From NCBI RefSeq assembly GCF_013403865.1, contig NZ_JABFDK010000003.1, forward strand, positions 124,001 through 188,000: DNA of 64,000 bases. The letters are read 5' to 3'. The notes beneath the pieces are model-generated. The model worked only from the letters and a program-made list of their open reading frames with translations, searched no databases and was not told the DNA's origin. This stretch comes from Winogradskyella costae. GTDB taxonomy: Bacteria; Bacteroidota; Bacteroidia; Flavobacteriales; Flavobacteriaceae. A program made the translations under genes and the position numbers. Below are positions 17,946 to 26,124 of the stretch, piece by piece. Position 1 is the first letter of the stretch. The number at the start of each line of letters is the position of its first letter.

Positions 17946-18545
17946 ATGAACGTAGATTTCAATAAAAATCCAGACGGATTAGTGCCTGCTGTTATTCAAG
18001 ATAATAGTACAGAAAAAGTATTAATGTTAGGTTACATGAATGCTGAAGCGCTCAAAAAAACATTAGAGTCTAACTTAGTTACTTTTTTTAGTAGAACAAA
18101 GCAACGTCTTTGGACTAAAGGAGAAGAAAGCGGGAATGTTTTAAATTTAGTAGATATTAAATTAGATTGCGATAGTGATTCTTTATTAATAAAAGTAAAC
18201 CCTAAAGGCCCAACATGTCATAAAGGAACTGATACGTGTTGGAACCAAGATAATGTAGCATCTTATGGTTTTATTTCTGAATTAGAGAGCACCATTGAAT
18301 CTCGTATAAATGCTGCTGATTCAGAAAAATCTTATGTTGCATCTTTATTTGCAAAGGGGATTAATAAGATCGCTCAAAAAGTAGGGGAAGAGGCTGTAGA
18401 AGTTGTTATTGAAGCAAAAGACGATAATGATCACCTATTTTTAGAAGAAAGTGCAGATTTATTATTTCACTACCTAATGTTATTGCAAGCTAAAGGTTTT
18501 AAAATTAACGATGTAGTGTCAGTACTTCAGGGAAGAGTATCTTAA
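17946..18545 (+). CDS. hisIE: Bifunctional phosphoribosyl-AMP cyclohydrolase / phosphoribosyl-ATP pyrophosphatase
   Basis: The fusion carries out steps 2 and 3 of the pathway. The HisI half (about 1-105) has the metal-site sequence DCDSDS and the cysteines of GPTCHKGTDTCW. The HisE half (about 112-199) has the EEAVEVVIEAKD helix and the EESADLLFHYLML motif of MazG-like pyrophosphatases. I chose the ATG at 17946 (MNVDFNKNPDGL), the usual family start. An in-frame ATG at 17925 adds seven atypical residues. It is the last gene of the operon. Confidence 0.95.
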   Translation: MNVDFNKNPDGLVPAVIQDNSTEKVLMLGYMNAEALKKTLESNLVTFFSRTKQRLWTKGEESGNVLNLVDIKLDCDSDSLLIKVNPKGPTCHKGTDTCWNQDNVASYGFISELESTIESRINAADSEKSYVASLFAKGINKIAQKVGEEAVEVVIEAKDDNDHLFLEESADLLFHYLMLLQAKGFKINDVVSVLQGRVS

Positions 18546-18828
18546 GAAGTTCGGTGTGGCAGCTTCAGGAGGATTTGAATTAATTACAGATTTCTTTTTT
18601 AATAGTAATACAACTGAAGGTATAGATTGAGGATATTACGGTCAATTAAAAAATAATACTGAAGCTAAATTATTCGATGTGAATGGTCGGCTTGTTTAAA
18701 AAAATGTTTCAAATTCTAGCCATAAGAAGCAATCAATTGATTTGAGTCAATTGAGTTCTGGAGTGTATATTGTAAAATTAAGCAATTCTACTACTGAAAG
18801 ACGAATTGAAAAATTAATAATTAGATAA
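18544..18828 (+). pseudogene. Relic of a secreted protein with a T9SS type A sorting domain
   Basis: One continuous frame overlapping the hisIE stop reads as the tail of a secreted protein: KLFDVNGRLV, then IDLSQLSSGVYIVKL, ending RRIEKLIIR. This is the type IX secretion C-terminal sorting pattern (DxxGR, LSSGVYxVKL, basic end). It is broken by TGA at 18628-18630 and TAA at 18697-18699, and there is no start. It is probably the 3' remnant of a deleted gene, left between the his operon and its terminator. Confidence 0.8.
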
Positions 18829-18865
18829 TTCTTATATCTGTAAAAAAAAAAACTACTATTATTAG

Positions 18866-18898
18866 AAACAGCCATAATTGTAAAATTATGGCTGTTTT
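18866..18898. terminator. Terminator hairpin downstream of the his operon
   Basis: AAACAGCCATAATT pairs perfectly with AATTATGGCTGTTT across a 4-base loop (GTAA), with T-rich sequence after it. It lies between the convergent his operon and the DUF5694 gene and could serve both, because the left flank is A-rich. Confidence 0.85.
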
Positions 18899-18924
18899 GT
18901 TTATGCGGTAATATTTAAGAAAGT

Positions 18925-19872
18925 TTATTCACCAGCAAGCACAATTTTTAATTCAGGATAATTAGCTTGTAATTCTTTTTGTAATCCTATAACATGAGAG
19001 GCTCCAACAATAACAATATTCCGTTCTGAATCTGATGACACGACTTGTTCTCCTATGTTTTTTGCCATTCGCATATTGCGTTCATTCCAATAACGTTCAC
19101 CTTCAGTACAACCTTCAGTTTGCACTGCAACGTATGTAAAAGAACTCGATTTATGTAATTGCTCTAAGGATTTTATTTTATTGGTATGTTTTCCTAATCC
19201 TCTAAAAATAGCAGGAATAATAGCAGAATTGTAAGCCTTCTTATTTAGTTTAACATTAATAGCATTATTACGGTTTGCCTGTCCTTCTTTGCTGCATTTA
19301 GACCAAGCATCATGATATTCACCATTGGTTTGTTGGTCGTCCATTGAAGTTAGTCGTTTTATCTCTTTATTTAAAGCGAGTTTAAAAGTTAAGTCTCCGT
19401 CTTCATGTCGTGTTGGTTTTTTAGAGCCATCTATTCCATACTTTTTAATATAAGTGTAGAATTCATGATTGGCATTATCTCTATGGTAAGCAAAAGATGT
19501 AATCATAAAATCTAAATCTTCAGAAGTCATGTCGGAAAATGATTTTTCTAAAATAGCATTGTATTTTTCAATATTTGGAGTAAAAACCTGTTGAATAGAA
19601 TCTGACAAATAATAAAAGGCTTTGTAGTTTTTAGACCAACCTTCTTTTAAGTAGTCCCAACTCAAGGAGTCATTACTACGTGGACTTTCAACATAGATTG
19701 CTGTAGGATTATATTTTTTAGCACGTCTTAACATGGGTTTGTAACTGTTCTTTACAATATTTGGAACCGTATGCATGGTGCCTACAATTAAGATTTCTTT
19801 TTGAGCTTCTTGAGCGTTTCCATTTAATGTTGAAATAAATAATACGATGATTAAAGTGAATAGCGTTCTCAT
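18925..19872 (-). CDS. DUF5694 family exported protein
   Basis: The 315-residue protein has a signal peptide (MRTLFTLIIVLFISTLNGNA, cleavage before QEAQ). Its body resembles DUF5694, a family distantly related to TraB/GumN-type proteins, starting ILIVGTMHTVPN and ending IVIVGASHVIGLQKEL. The two histidine-containing strands (GTMH and GASH) are the characteristic conserved pair. The biochemical role is unknown. It is a single gene on the minus strand, ending against the his terminator. Confidence 0.75.
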   Translation of the reverse strand: MRTLFTLIIVLFISTLNGNAQEAQKEILIVGTMHTVPNIVKNSYKPMLRRAKKYNPTAIYVESPRSNDSLSWDYLKEGWSKNYKAFYYLSDSIQQVFTPNIEKYNAILEKSFSDMTSEDLDFMITSFAYHRDNANHEFYTYIKKYGIDGSKKPTRHEDGDLTFKLALNKEIKRLTSMDDQQTNGEYHDAWSKCSKEGQANRNNAINVKLNKKAYNSAIIPAIFRGLGKHTNKIKSLEQLHKSSSFTYVAVQTEGCTEGERYWNERNMRMAKNIGEQVVSSDSERNIVIVGASHVIGLQKELQANYPELKIVLAGE

Positions 19873-19967
19873 AGTTAATGCGTTTTAGTGTTAAACTTTC
19901 TTGAAGCAAACTTACATTTGAAAATGCTATTAATACAGTATTAATAGGTGTTTGGGGTGAAATGACC

Positions 19968-20759
19968 TTAGTTTGTGGTGGAATTAATCATCGTTTTTAT
20001 ATGAGTCTTATACGTTTTGGAAATGGGTACCTCTACATGATGATTAAGGATTACCAAAAGCTTTCCATTTTCAGTTTTCCAACGTTGAAAATGAAAAGGA
20101 TTAATAAGATAAGAGCGATGTGCACGAAGTAATTCTGGAAATTCCTCTGCAATAACTGATAGCTTATTTCTAATTAATGTTTTCTTTAAGCTAGGGCCTG
20201 AGAGGTGAAAAACTTCAATATAATTGTCTGACGATTGAATGCTAATCACGTCATTTAATTGTAAACGTAATCCTTCATAATTACCTTCTCCTTTAATTTC
20301 AATTTTTTGATCGTCTATTTGCTTTTCATAATATTTTCCGAAACTAAAACGTCCAATTAATATAATTGGCAAAATTGTAGCTACTGCAGGTAGTAAAATT
20401 GCAGTAAGCATATATCCTAAAGTGTAGGGGTTAGGTTCATTAGCTACCACTATATATAAATAATAACAGCGTGCAATTAGGATAGATACTATTGAAAAGG
20501 TGAGTATAAAAACAAGTTCGCTTAAAACCATCCATTGCTTTTTCAACCTCTGATATAAATAGGTTTGAAATGGTAAAAAGAGCAAATAACAAAAGCCGGC
20601 AACTAAACCGTAGCCAGGTAAGTAAATAAGTTTTTCATTAGTAGACAATTGATTGACGTCGAGCGGTTCTGTGAAGTATAAAAATACAAATACCCAAATT
20701 GCCAATAGTAAACTAATTATCACATGGTGTTTAATTAAAGGATCAAACGGATATTTCAT
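19968..20759 (-). CDS. Membrane-bound LytTR-family transcription regulator
   Basis: With the start MKYPFDPLI the protein has 263 residues: four predicted transmembrane helices (about residues 10-145) and a C-terminal LytTR DNA-binding domain (about 165-260; LRLQLNDVISIQSSDNYIEV and LLRAHRSYLINPF). There is no receiver domain, so it is not an ordinary response regulator; it probably senses a membrane signal directly. The annotated upstream ATG (20813) would overlap the preceding gene by 49 bases, whereas this start leaves a 5-base gap. It is probably co-transcribed with the lipoprotein gene upstream. Confidence 0.85.
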   Translation of the reverse strand: MKYPFDPLIKHHVIISLLLAIWVFVFLYFTEPLDVNQLSTNEKLIYLPGYGLVAGFCYLLFLPFQTYLYQRLKKQWMVLSELVFILTFSIVSILIARCYYLYIVVANEPNPYTLGYMLTAILLPAVATILPIILIGRFSFGKYYEKQIDDQKIEIKGEGNYEGLRLQLNDVISIQSSDNYIEVFHLSGPSLKKTLIRNKLSVIAEEFPELLRAHRSYLINPFHFQRWKTENGKLLVILNHHVEVPISKTYKTHIKTMINSTTN

Positions 20760-20764
20760 AGGAT

Positions 20765-21466
20765 TTATTCTTCTAAGCTTTTCATTAAATAATGATAACC
20801 ATAGTAACGACAAGAACCATTGTTGGCACTTACAAACTCATTACTAGTTGAATTTAAAAATAAATAATTTTCAGTATTAGTACAATAATAGTCGCTTAAG
20901 TCTAGGTTGTAAACTTCAAATTCAAACTCGCGTAAACGTCTAACTTGATTGGCATTCAGTTTTTTATTCTTGTGATAATTTGTGTTGATGTAATATTCAG
21001 ATTCTTTTTTATATAATTCTAATTTTGTAATATAAGATAAGAAACAGCCAGAGCTATTTGTGTAAAGATTAAGTATTTCATTTTCTTTTAATGCATCGAC
21101 AAGCAAACAACATTTGGTGTCTTTAATTAAAGAATAATCTAATGAATCTTGATAAAAAATGACTTTAGTATTTTTACTATTTATTGTAAAGTCAATGTTG
21201 TTTTCTTGTTTGTAAAATGTAGAATAAACCAATTTGTAAGGTCCAAAAGGTAGTTTAAAATTAGAATCTGTTAGGCGCTTATAATTATAAATTTCAGAGT
21301 CGTCAATGGATTCTATGATATAACTTCGATTAAGGTTGAATTCTTCAGGTTTATATTTGATGTATAACTCTTCAATTTCAATTTGACCTTTTTTTATTTT
21401 AACCTTTTCCTTTTCGCAATTCATTAAGCTAAAGAAAATGAATAATACGATTAAATTACATCTCAT
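20765..21466 (-). CDS. Hypothetical exported protein, probable lipoprotein
   Basis: The 233 residues begin with a short hydrophobic signal (MRCNLIVLFIFFSLMNC) and a cysteine in a lipobox-like position, followed by charged sequence. I recognise no domain. Cysteine pairs (KCCLL, DYYCTN, GSCRYY) suggest disulphides. It lies immediately upstream of the membrane LytTR regulator on the same strand, so it may be a signal-related or regulated envelope component; that is inference from position only. Confidence 0.6.
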   Translation of the reverse strand: MRCNLIVLFIFFSLMNCEKEKVKIKKGQIEIEELYIKYKPEEFNLNRSYIIESIDDSEIYNYKRLTDSNFKLPFGPYKLVYSTFYKQENNIDFTINSKNTKVIFYQDSLDYSLIKDTKCCLLVDALKENEILNLYTNSSGCFLSYITKLELYKKESEYYINTNYHKNKKLNANQVRRLREFEFEVYNLDLSDYYCTNTENYLFLNSTSNEFVSANNGSCRYYGYHYLMKSLEE

Positions 21467-21534
21467 ATGATTATAATAATCATAAATATAAGCATTGCTT
21501 TTGGAATCGTCAATAAAATTACGTTCTTGTCATT

Positions 21535-22320
21535 ATGTTTGATAAACGCTACTATTATCTTATAAAAATTCAATATTTAGGTTATCGTTTTCATGGTTGG
21601 CAAAAGCAACCTGATGTTAAAACGGTACACCTAATGATAGATCGTACTTTAAAATTTATTTTTCAAGATACGCGGTTTAAAACTTTAGGTGCTGGCAGAA
21701 CAGATGCCATGGTGTCTGCAAATGAAGCCGCTTTAGAGTTATTTGTATATAACGAGCCACTTCAAGATTTCGATGCATTTTTGGATTTATTCAATCTTAA
21801 TTTGCCTCAAGATATTAGAGCTTTATCTATTGAAGAAGTTGATAAGCAATTTAATATTATTCAAGACTCCAAATTAAAGGAATACCATTATGTATTTTCA
21901 GAAGGTCAAAAAAACCACCCATTTTGTGCACCAATTTTAACTACAATTCTTGAGCCGCTTAATGTTGATTTAATGAAACAAGGTGCTAAATTATTTGAAG
22001 GCCATCATAATTTTAAAACCTATTGCTATCGCGCTACAGATAAAGGACAATATATAAGGACAATAGAATATTCAGAAATTGTAGACAACGATATATATAC
22101 AGCCAATTTTTTCCCTGAGAAATCTTATGTATTAAAAGTCGTAGGTAAAGGTTTTATGCGAAACCAAATCCGATTAATGGTTGGCTGCTTAATTAAATTG
22201 GGAAGAGGAGACGTTACTTTAGATTATATAGAAGATACTTTGAAAATGGAAAGTACGGAAGTGATGGATTACATTGCACCGGCCTCAGGGCTAATTTTGC
22301 ATTCTGTAAATTTTGAATAA
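21535..22320 (+). CDS. TruA-like tRNA pseudouridine synthase
   Basis: TruA converts uridines 38-40 of the tRNA anticodon arm to pseudouridine. The 261 residues show the TruA fold: YLIKIQYLGYRFHGWQKQP at the start, the catalytic aspartate in GAGRTDAMVSA (near residue 60), and the C-terminal GKGFMRNQIRLMVGCLI. Classical TruA has AGRTDxGVHA, so two positions after the aspartate are changed here. It may be a second, divergent TruA paralogue rather than the housekeeping enzyme. Confidence 0.82.
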   Translation: MFDKRYYYLIKIQYLGYRFHGWQKQPDVKTVHLMIDRTLKFIFQDTRFKTLGAGRTDAMVSANEAALELFVYNEPLQDFDAFLDLFNLNLPQDIRALSIEEVDKQFNIIQDSKLKEYHYVFSEGQKNHPFCAPILTTILEPLNVDLMKQGAKLFEGHHNFKTYCYRATDKGQYIRTIEYSEIVDNDIYTANFFPEKSYVLKVVGKGFMRNQIRLMVGCLIKLGRGDVTLDYIEDTLKMESTEVMDYIAPASGLILHSVNFE

Positions 22321-22322
22321 AA

Positions 22323-22357
22323 AAAAGGTATTAATTCTATGAATTAATACCTTTTAA
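22323..22357. terminator. Terminator after the truA-like gene
   Basis: AAAAGGTATTAATTC pairs with GAATTAATACCTTTT across a 3-base loop (TAT). Runs of A and T flank both sides, so it could work in both directions. Confidence 0.88.
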
Positions 22358-22566
22358 CAACTTGGTTGGTTATAATTTCTTATAATGAATTAATAACACG
22401 CTGCTATTTAAATTCAAAAATTTAAGAATTCATAAATAAAGAGTTTTACCTTCTATTTCATTACATGGAAAAATACAAAATTGATATTTAGTCACTTTTC
22501 AATGTAAAATTAAATAATAAAGTGTTAATTTCTAAAAGAGCTTAACGAATAAACAAACTCTAATAT

Positions 22567-22788
22567 TTAATCTGCTACGTGCACTTTAGGCTCTTTGTCT
22601 ACAAATTTTCCATTGACAGACTCACCTAAAATGATAACTTCTTTAGAGCGTTCGTACATTTTTATAGCACGATGCATCTGTAATTTAGTACCACTGTAAA
22701 GTTTTACGCCTGATTTTGAGCCTTTGTTTCTAATCTCAATATAGAAACCGTCCTTTAGTGCTGTTGGTCTTGTTGCTGGTCTACCCAT
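22567..22788 (-). CDS. Small conserved-looking protein of unknown function
   Basis: The 73-residue product is basic at the N-terminus (MGRPATRPTALKDGFYIEI) and acidic at the end. No signal peptide or membrane segment is present. The sequence is compatible with a small nucleic-acid-associated protein, but I do not recognise a named family. It stands alone on the minus strand, with a long noncoding region upstream. Confidence 0.6.
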   Translation of the reverse strand: MGRPATRPTALKDGFYIEIRNKGSKSGVKLYSGTKLQMHRAIKMYERSKEVIILGESVNGKFVDKEPKVHVAD

Positions 22789-23124
22789 AAATATAATGTC
22801 TGTTTTAAAAGTTGTGCATAATAGTAAATATTATACGAACTCACAAGTTTATTCGGAAACAATTATTAACCAAGCTATATTTTATAATTTAGGTCGTTAA
22901 CGCTTTTGGTATTTATTTCTTTAAAGGTCATTAAAAAGTGATTTGTATTCTAACGATTAATAGGTATTTGCTTTTAGCTAGAAAAGATCATATTTCTATA
23001 GATAAAAGCTTGTATTTATAGATTAGTGGATACTGATTAGCGTTAAAACTTATCGGATAATAGCCAATCTTATCTTACTATCTTAGTGATATTTGCAGAG
23101 GAAGATAAATAATTCAATACTTAT
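22789..23124. other. Intergenic region upstream of a MscS gene
   Basis: This 336-base divergent gap holds the promoters of the small minus-strand gene and of the MscS gene. Its only recognisable element is the shared upstream sequence at 23042-23095. No small ORF or RNA gene was found. Confidence 0.6.
23042..23095 (+). promoter_or_regulatory. Shared 54-bp upstream element, copy at the MscS gene
   Basis: Aligns without gaps to 24063-24116 at 41 of 54 positions. Conserved blocks are GTTAAAACT, ATAA, AGCCAAT, TATCT, TATC and GATATTTG. The element ends 29 bases before the start codon, so GATATTTG sits where a -7 box would be. Both copies precede genes of likely envelope-stress function. Confidence 0.75.
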
Positions 23125-24024
23125 ATGACGGAGCAATTCAATACAGCATTAGAAAATTTAGTAGATAAATTAATCGGTTGGTTTAATGCGATAATAGAAA
23201 ATATACCAAATTTTATTTTAGCAGTTTTAGTAATGATCGCTTCGTATTTTGCGGCAAAATACGTCAGCCGACTCGTTAGAAGGGTTGTTTCTAATCGTAT
23301 AGAGCAAGATTCTATAAAAAATGCTATGGCTAGAGTAGTAGCTGTATTAGTTGTTGTTTTTGGATTATTTATAGCTTTAGGGGTTTTAAATTTAGGAAAA
23401 GCGCTGACATCATTATTAGCAGGTGCAGGGGTTGTAGGTTTAGCAATTGGTTTGGCATTACAAGGAACTATAGCTAATACATTTGCCGGACTTGTGTTAT
23501 CTTTTAGAAAGAAAATTCAAATTGGAAATTGGGTGGAGACGACCGGATTTGCGGGAGAAGTCATCGATATTAATCTTAAAGATTTTACCCTAAAAGAAGC
23601 AGATAATAATATTGTGATAATTCCAAATAAGACAATTTTAGATAATCCCATGAAAAATTATTCGCTTACCACTAAAATGAGAATTTTTCTAGAATGTGGA
23701 GTGGGGTATGAGTCTGATTTAGAAAAAGTACAAGAGCTTACTAAATCGGTTATTTCTAAGACCTTCGATCAGGTGAAATCACCCGAAGATGTTGAATTTT
23801 ACTATACCGAATTTGGAGATAGTTCCATTAATTATTTATGTCGATTTTGGATCGATGCAGATAGTATTCTCGAGAAATTGAGAGCAAAAACAAGGGCTAT
23901 TATAGAAATTAAAAAAGCCTATGATGCCGAGGGAATTAATATTCCTTTTCCTATTAGAACAGTACAATTTGATAATAAATTAGATATCGGATCTAAAAAT
24001 CAGAACGCTTCAACCTCTGAGTAA
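23125..24024 (+). CDS. MscS-type mechanosensitive ion channel
   Basis: The 299-residue protein is a small-conductance mechanosensitive channel that opens on membrane stretch during hypo-osmotic shock. Three transmembrane helices are visible: about 28-50, 65-90 and the Gly/Ala-rich pore helix (LLAGAGVVGLAIGLALQGTI, about 98-120). The MscS beta domain (VVIIPNKTILDNPMKNYS region) and C-terminal alpha/beta domain follow. It is in the same orientation as the tiny lipoprotein gene downstream, which carries the same upstream element. Confidence 0.93.
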   Translation: MTEQFNTALENLVDKLIGWFNAIIENIPNFILAVLVMIASYFAAKYVSRLVRRVVSNRIEQDSIKNAMARVVAVLVVVFGLFIALGVLNLGKALTSLLAGAGVVGLAIGLALQGTIANTFAGLVLSFRKKIQIGNWVETTGFAGEVIDINLKDFTLKEADNNIVIIPNKTILDNPMKNYSLTTKMRIFLECGVGYESDLEKVQELTKSVISKTFDQVKSPEDVEFYYTEFGDSSINYLCRFWIDADSILEKLRAKTRAIIEIKKAYDAEGINIPFPIRTVQFDNKLDIGSKNQNASTSE

Positions 24025-24062
24025 TGATCGTAGCTCAACGAAGAGGTTCTATTTTTAATTGA

Positions 24063-24116
24063 GTTAAAACTCTTAGTATAAGAGCCAATAGTATCTCTTT
24101 ATCATAACGATATTTG
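24063..24116 (+). promoter_or_regulatory. Shared 54-bp upstream element, copy at the small lipoprotein gene
   Basis: Second copy of the element at 23042-23095 (41 of 54 identical, no gaps). It ends 31 bases before the ATG at 24148, almost the same distance as at the MscS gene. Confidence 0.75.
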
Positions 24117-24147
24117 TGATATACAAAACCATAAAAACCAAAAAACA

Positions 24148-24318
24148 ATGAAAAAATTCAGTTATTTATTTATAGCCTTATTTAGTTTAAGTTTAATGAC
24201 AACGAGCTGTAGAGAACAAAAATCTACAGGTGATAAAATAGAAGATGCGGTTGATGATGCTGGGGATGCAATTGATGATGCTGCTGATGATGTTGAAGAC
24301 GCAGTAGATGACAACTAA
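24148..24318 (+). CDS. Tiny acidic lipoprotein
   Basis: The 56-residue product has a lipoprotein signal (MKKFSYLFIALFSLSLMTTSC) and then a highly acidic, repetitive tail made of Asp-Ala-Asp-type units (DDAGDAIDDAADDVEDAVDD). The tail could form an amphipathic helix. It is followed by a strong terminator and preceded by the same upstream element as the MscS gene, which supports real expression. The family is not one I can name; similar short acidic entericidin-like lipoproteins occur in stress regulons. It is below the length limit of usual ORF calling. Confidence 0.8.
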   Translation: MKKFSYLFIALFSLSLMTTSCREQKSTGDKIEDAVDDAGDAIDDAADDVEDAVDDN

Positions 24319-24342
24319 GAATTAACATTTTAATAGTAAAGT

Positions 24343-24371
24343 AAAGAGCCATCGTTTAGATGGCTTTTTAT
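24343..24371 (+). terminator. Terminator after the small lipoprotein gene
   Basis: AAAGAGCCATC pairs with GATGGCTTTTT across GTTTA (the inner bases pair as GCCATC with GATGGC), followed by T-rich sequence. Confidence 0.85.
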
Positions 24372-24394
24372 ATTTTTATAAAAATATATTTTCC

Positions 24395-25072
24395 ATGAGC
24401 CATTCTATCCCTAAAGAAACCTTTACTTTTTTTAATAAACTAGAGAAAAACAATGATCGCGATTGGTTCAATGAGCACAAAATAGAGTTTAAAACTATAG
24501 AAGCCAAGATAAAAGAAGTCTACAATTATTTAGGCGAATTATTGAATACACACGATCAGATTGAGAAAATCAAAATCTTTAGAATCTATAGAGACGTGCG
24601 CTTTTCTAAAAATAAATTACCATATAAAACACACTTTGGTGCGTCGTTTTCTAGAGTGAAACCAGGATTAAGGGGCGGTTATTATGTGCACATACAACCT
24701 AATAACGAATCTTTCATTGCTGCAGGTTTTTGGGACCCGAGTAAAGAGGACTTATTGCGAATTAGAAAGGAGTTTGAAATGGATGACAGTGAAATGCGCG
24801 CTATTTTAAAAGATAAAACATTTAAAGATTCTTGGGGCGATTTTACAGGAGACGAGCTGAAAACCGCACCAAAAGGCTTTAATAAAGAACATGAAGCAAT
24901 AGACTTAATTAGAAGAAAGCAATTTATCTTCGTTAAAAAATATACGGATAAAGAAGTCCTAGCAGGTGATTTCCTTATTGATGTCAATCTTACTTTTAAA
25001 AATGTTAGACCATTTTTTAATTACATGAGTGATGTGCTCACAACAAATCTAAATGGTGAATCATTATTATAG
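24395..25072 (+). CDS. DUF2461 domain-containing protein
   Basis: The 225-residue protein fits the DUF2461 (TIGR02453-like) family: FTFFNKLEKNNDRDWFNEHK near the start, then IFRIYRDVRFSKNKLPYKTH and GGYYVHIQPNNESFIAAGFW. The family is cytoplasmic and of unknown function. The gene overlaps the end of the convergent GreA-like gene by 6 bases. Confidence 0.88.
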   Translation: MSHSIPKETFTFFNKLEKNNDRDWFNEHKIEFKTIEAKIKEVYNYLGELLNTHDQIEKIKIFRIYRDVRFSKNKLPYKTHFGASFSRVKPGLRGGYYVHIQPNNESFIAAGFWDPSKEDLLRIRKEFEMDDSEMRAILKDKTFKDSWGDFTGDELKTAPKGFNKEHEAIDLIRRKQFIFVKKYTDKEVLAGDFLIDVNLTFKNVRPFFNYMSDVLTTNLNGESLL

Positions 25073-25513
25073 CACAGCTTTAATTTCGTAACTTTTCTCG
25101 TTAAATTTAAATTGATCTCCCTTTTGACGATTTTTAAGAAGTTGTCCTAACGGTGAGGCCAAAGAAATAATGTAATATTCAGAATCTTCCACTTCAACTT
25201 TTCCTAAGCTTAAGGCTATATAAAACGTGATGCTATCCGTTTTTACCAAGCTTCCTAAAACGACATTATCAGACACTAAATTAGGGCGAACTAGTTTTAA
25301 TTGTTCTCGCATTTTATTGGCATCACTTAGATAATTCATATTCTTTTCTAAATCATCTAATAATTTAGAATTTCCAGAATCATCTTCTTCGTTGCTAACT
25401 TTGTCATTGTTTTCAATGGACTCTTTAATTAATTCAATTTCATTTTTGTATCCTAATATGCGTTTATCTGCATATTGCGTACAAAGCTCTAATAGTTGCG
25501 TTTTTATGTTCAT
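25067..25513 (-). CDS. GreA/GreB-like C-terminal domain protein
   Basis: The 148 residues have an acidic, coiled-coil-like N-terminal half (about 1-75) and a C-terminal FKBP-like half resembling the GreA/GreB C-terminal domain (LGSLVKTDSITFYIALSLGK and ISLASPLGQLLKNRQKGDQF). GreA factors rescue backtracked RNA polymerase through an N-terminal coiled coil with acidic tip residues. The N-terminal half here is shorter than in GreA, so the activity may differ. It is followed downstream by a small gene of unknown family on the same strand. Confidence 0.75.
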   Translation of the reverse strand: MNIKTQLLELCTQYADKRILGYKNEIELIKESIENNDKVSNEEDDSGNSKLLDDLEKNMNYLSDANKMREQLKLVRPNLVSDNVVLGSLVKTDSITFYIALSLGKVEVEDSEYYIISLASPLGQLLKNRQKGDQFKFNEKSYEIKAVL

Positions 25514-25524
25514 TTAGATTGAAG

Positions 25525-25941
25525 CTAAACTTCCTGATTAATTTCAGTAGGTGTAAATATTTGAATACTTTGAATTAAACGTTCTTTTACAATAGCCATC
25601 ATGCGTTTGTTTAAAGCCGATGAATTTTGAATATAAATTTCATATTCTTCAACAGTAAACTGACCAATAATCATCCCTTTTAAAGCGTTTCTAAATTTAA
25701 TATCTTTTTGGATGGAGTTAGAGATATAGTTTATTTGTTTTTCCAACGATAAATCATAGAAAACATTTTTGTGTTTTACAATATAATTTTTAAAAACTGC
25801 TATAAGCAAGTCGTGCTGCAACTTAATTATAGGTCGTAACGTTTTATTCTGAAAAGCTTCATCTGCACTTGTGCCATGGTGTATTTTAGCAGATAAAATT
25901 TCGGGCCTTATGGAAAGTAGGTTATTAAATCTTGTAGTCAT
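25525..25941 (-). CDS. Conserved-looking protein of unknown function
   Basis: The 138-residue product is soluble-looking and mostly helical, with no signal peptide or membrane segment. I recognise no domain. It lies 11 bases upstream of the GreA-like gene on the same strand, so the two probably form a transcription unit, which may point to a role near transcription or stress response; that is inference from position. Confidence 0.6.
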   Translation of the reverse strand: MTTRFNNLLSIRPEILSAKIHHGTSADEAFQNKTLRPIIKLQHDLLIAVFKNYIVKHKNVFYDLSLEKQINYISNSIQKDIKFRNALKGMIIGQFTVEEYEIYIQNSSALNKRMMAIVKERLIQSIQIFTPTEINQEV

Positions 25942-26100
25942 AATCTATTTGATTTAAGGATTAATTCTGAATTAAAATTAATGAAATAGGAAATAGGTCT
26001 ATTTGTATAGCTATTATGTTGTTAACGGTCTTATTAACATTTTGTATTCTAATATTGCTAAATCTTATAGAACCACAACCGAATACTGCGTTCTAAATTT

Positions 26101-26108
26101 TATCTTTG
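26101..26108 (+). promoter_or_regulatory. Bacteroidota-type -7 box upstream of the DUF72 gene
   Basis: TATCTTTG matches TAnnTTTG and ends 16 bases before the start codon, giving a very short leader. Confidence 0.45.
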
Positions 26109-26124
26109 AGTAAAATATTGAGTT

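Noticed and set aside
20760-20813. Longer start for the LytTR regulator
   Set aside because: It overlaps the lipoprotein gene by 49 bases and adds 18 residues unlike the family.
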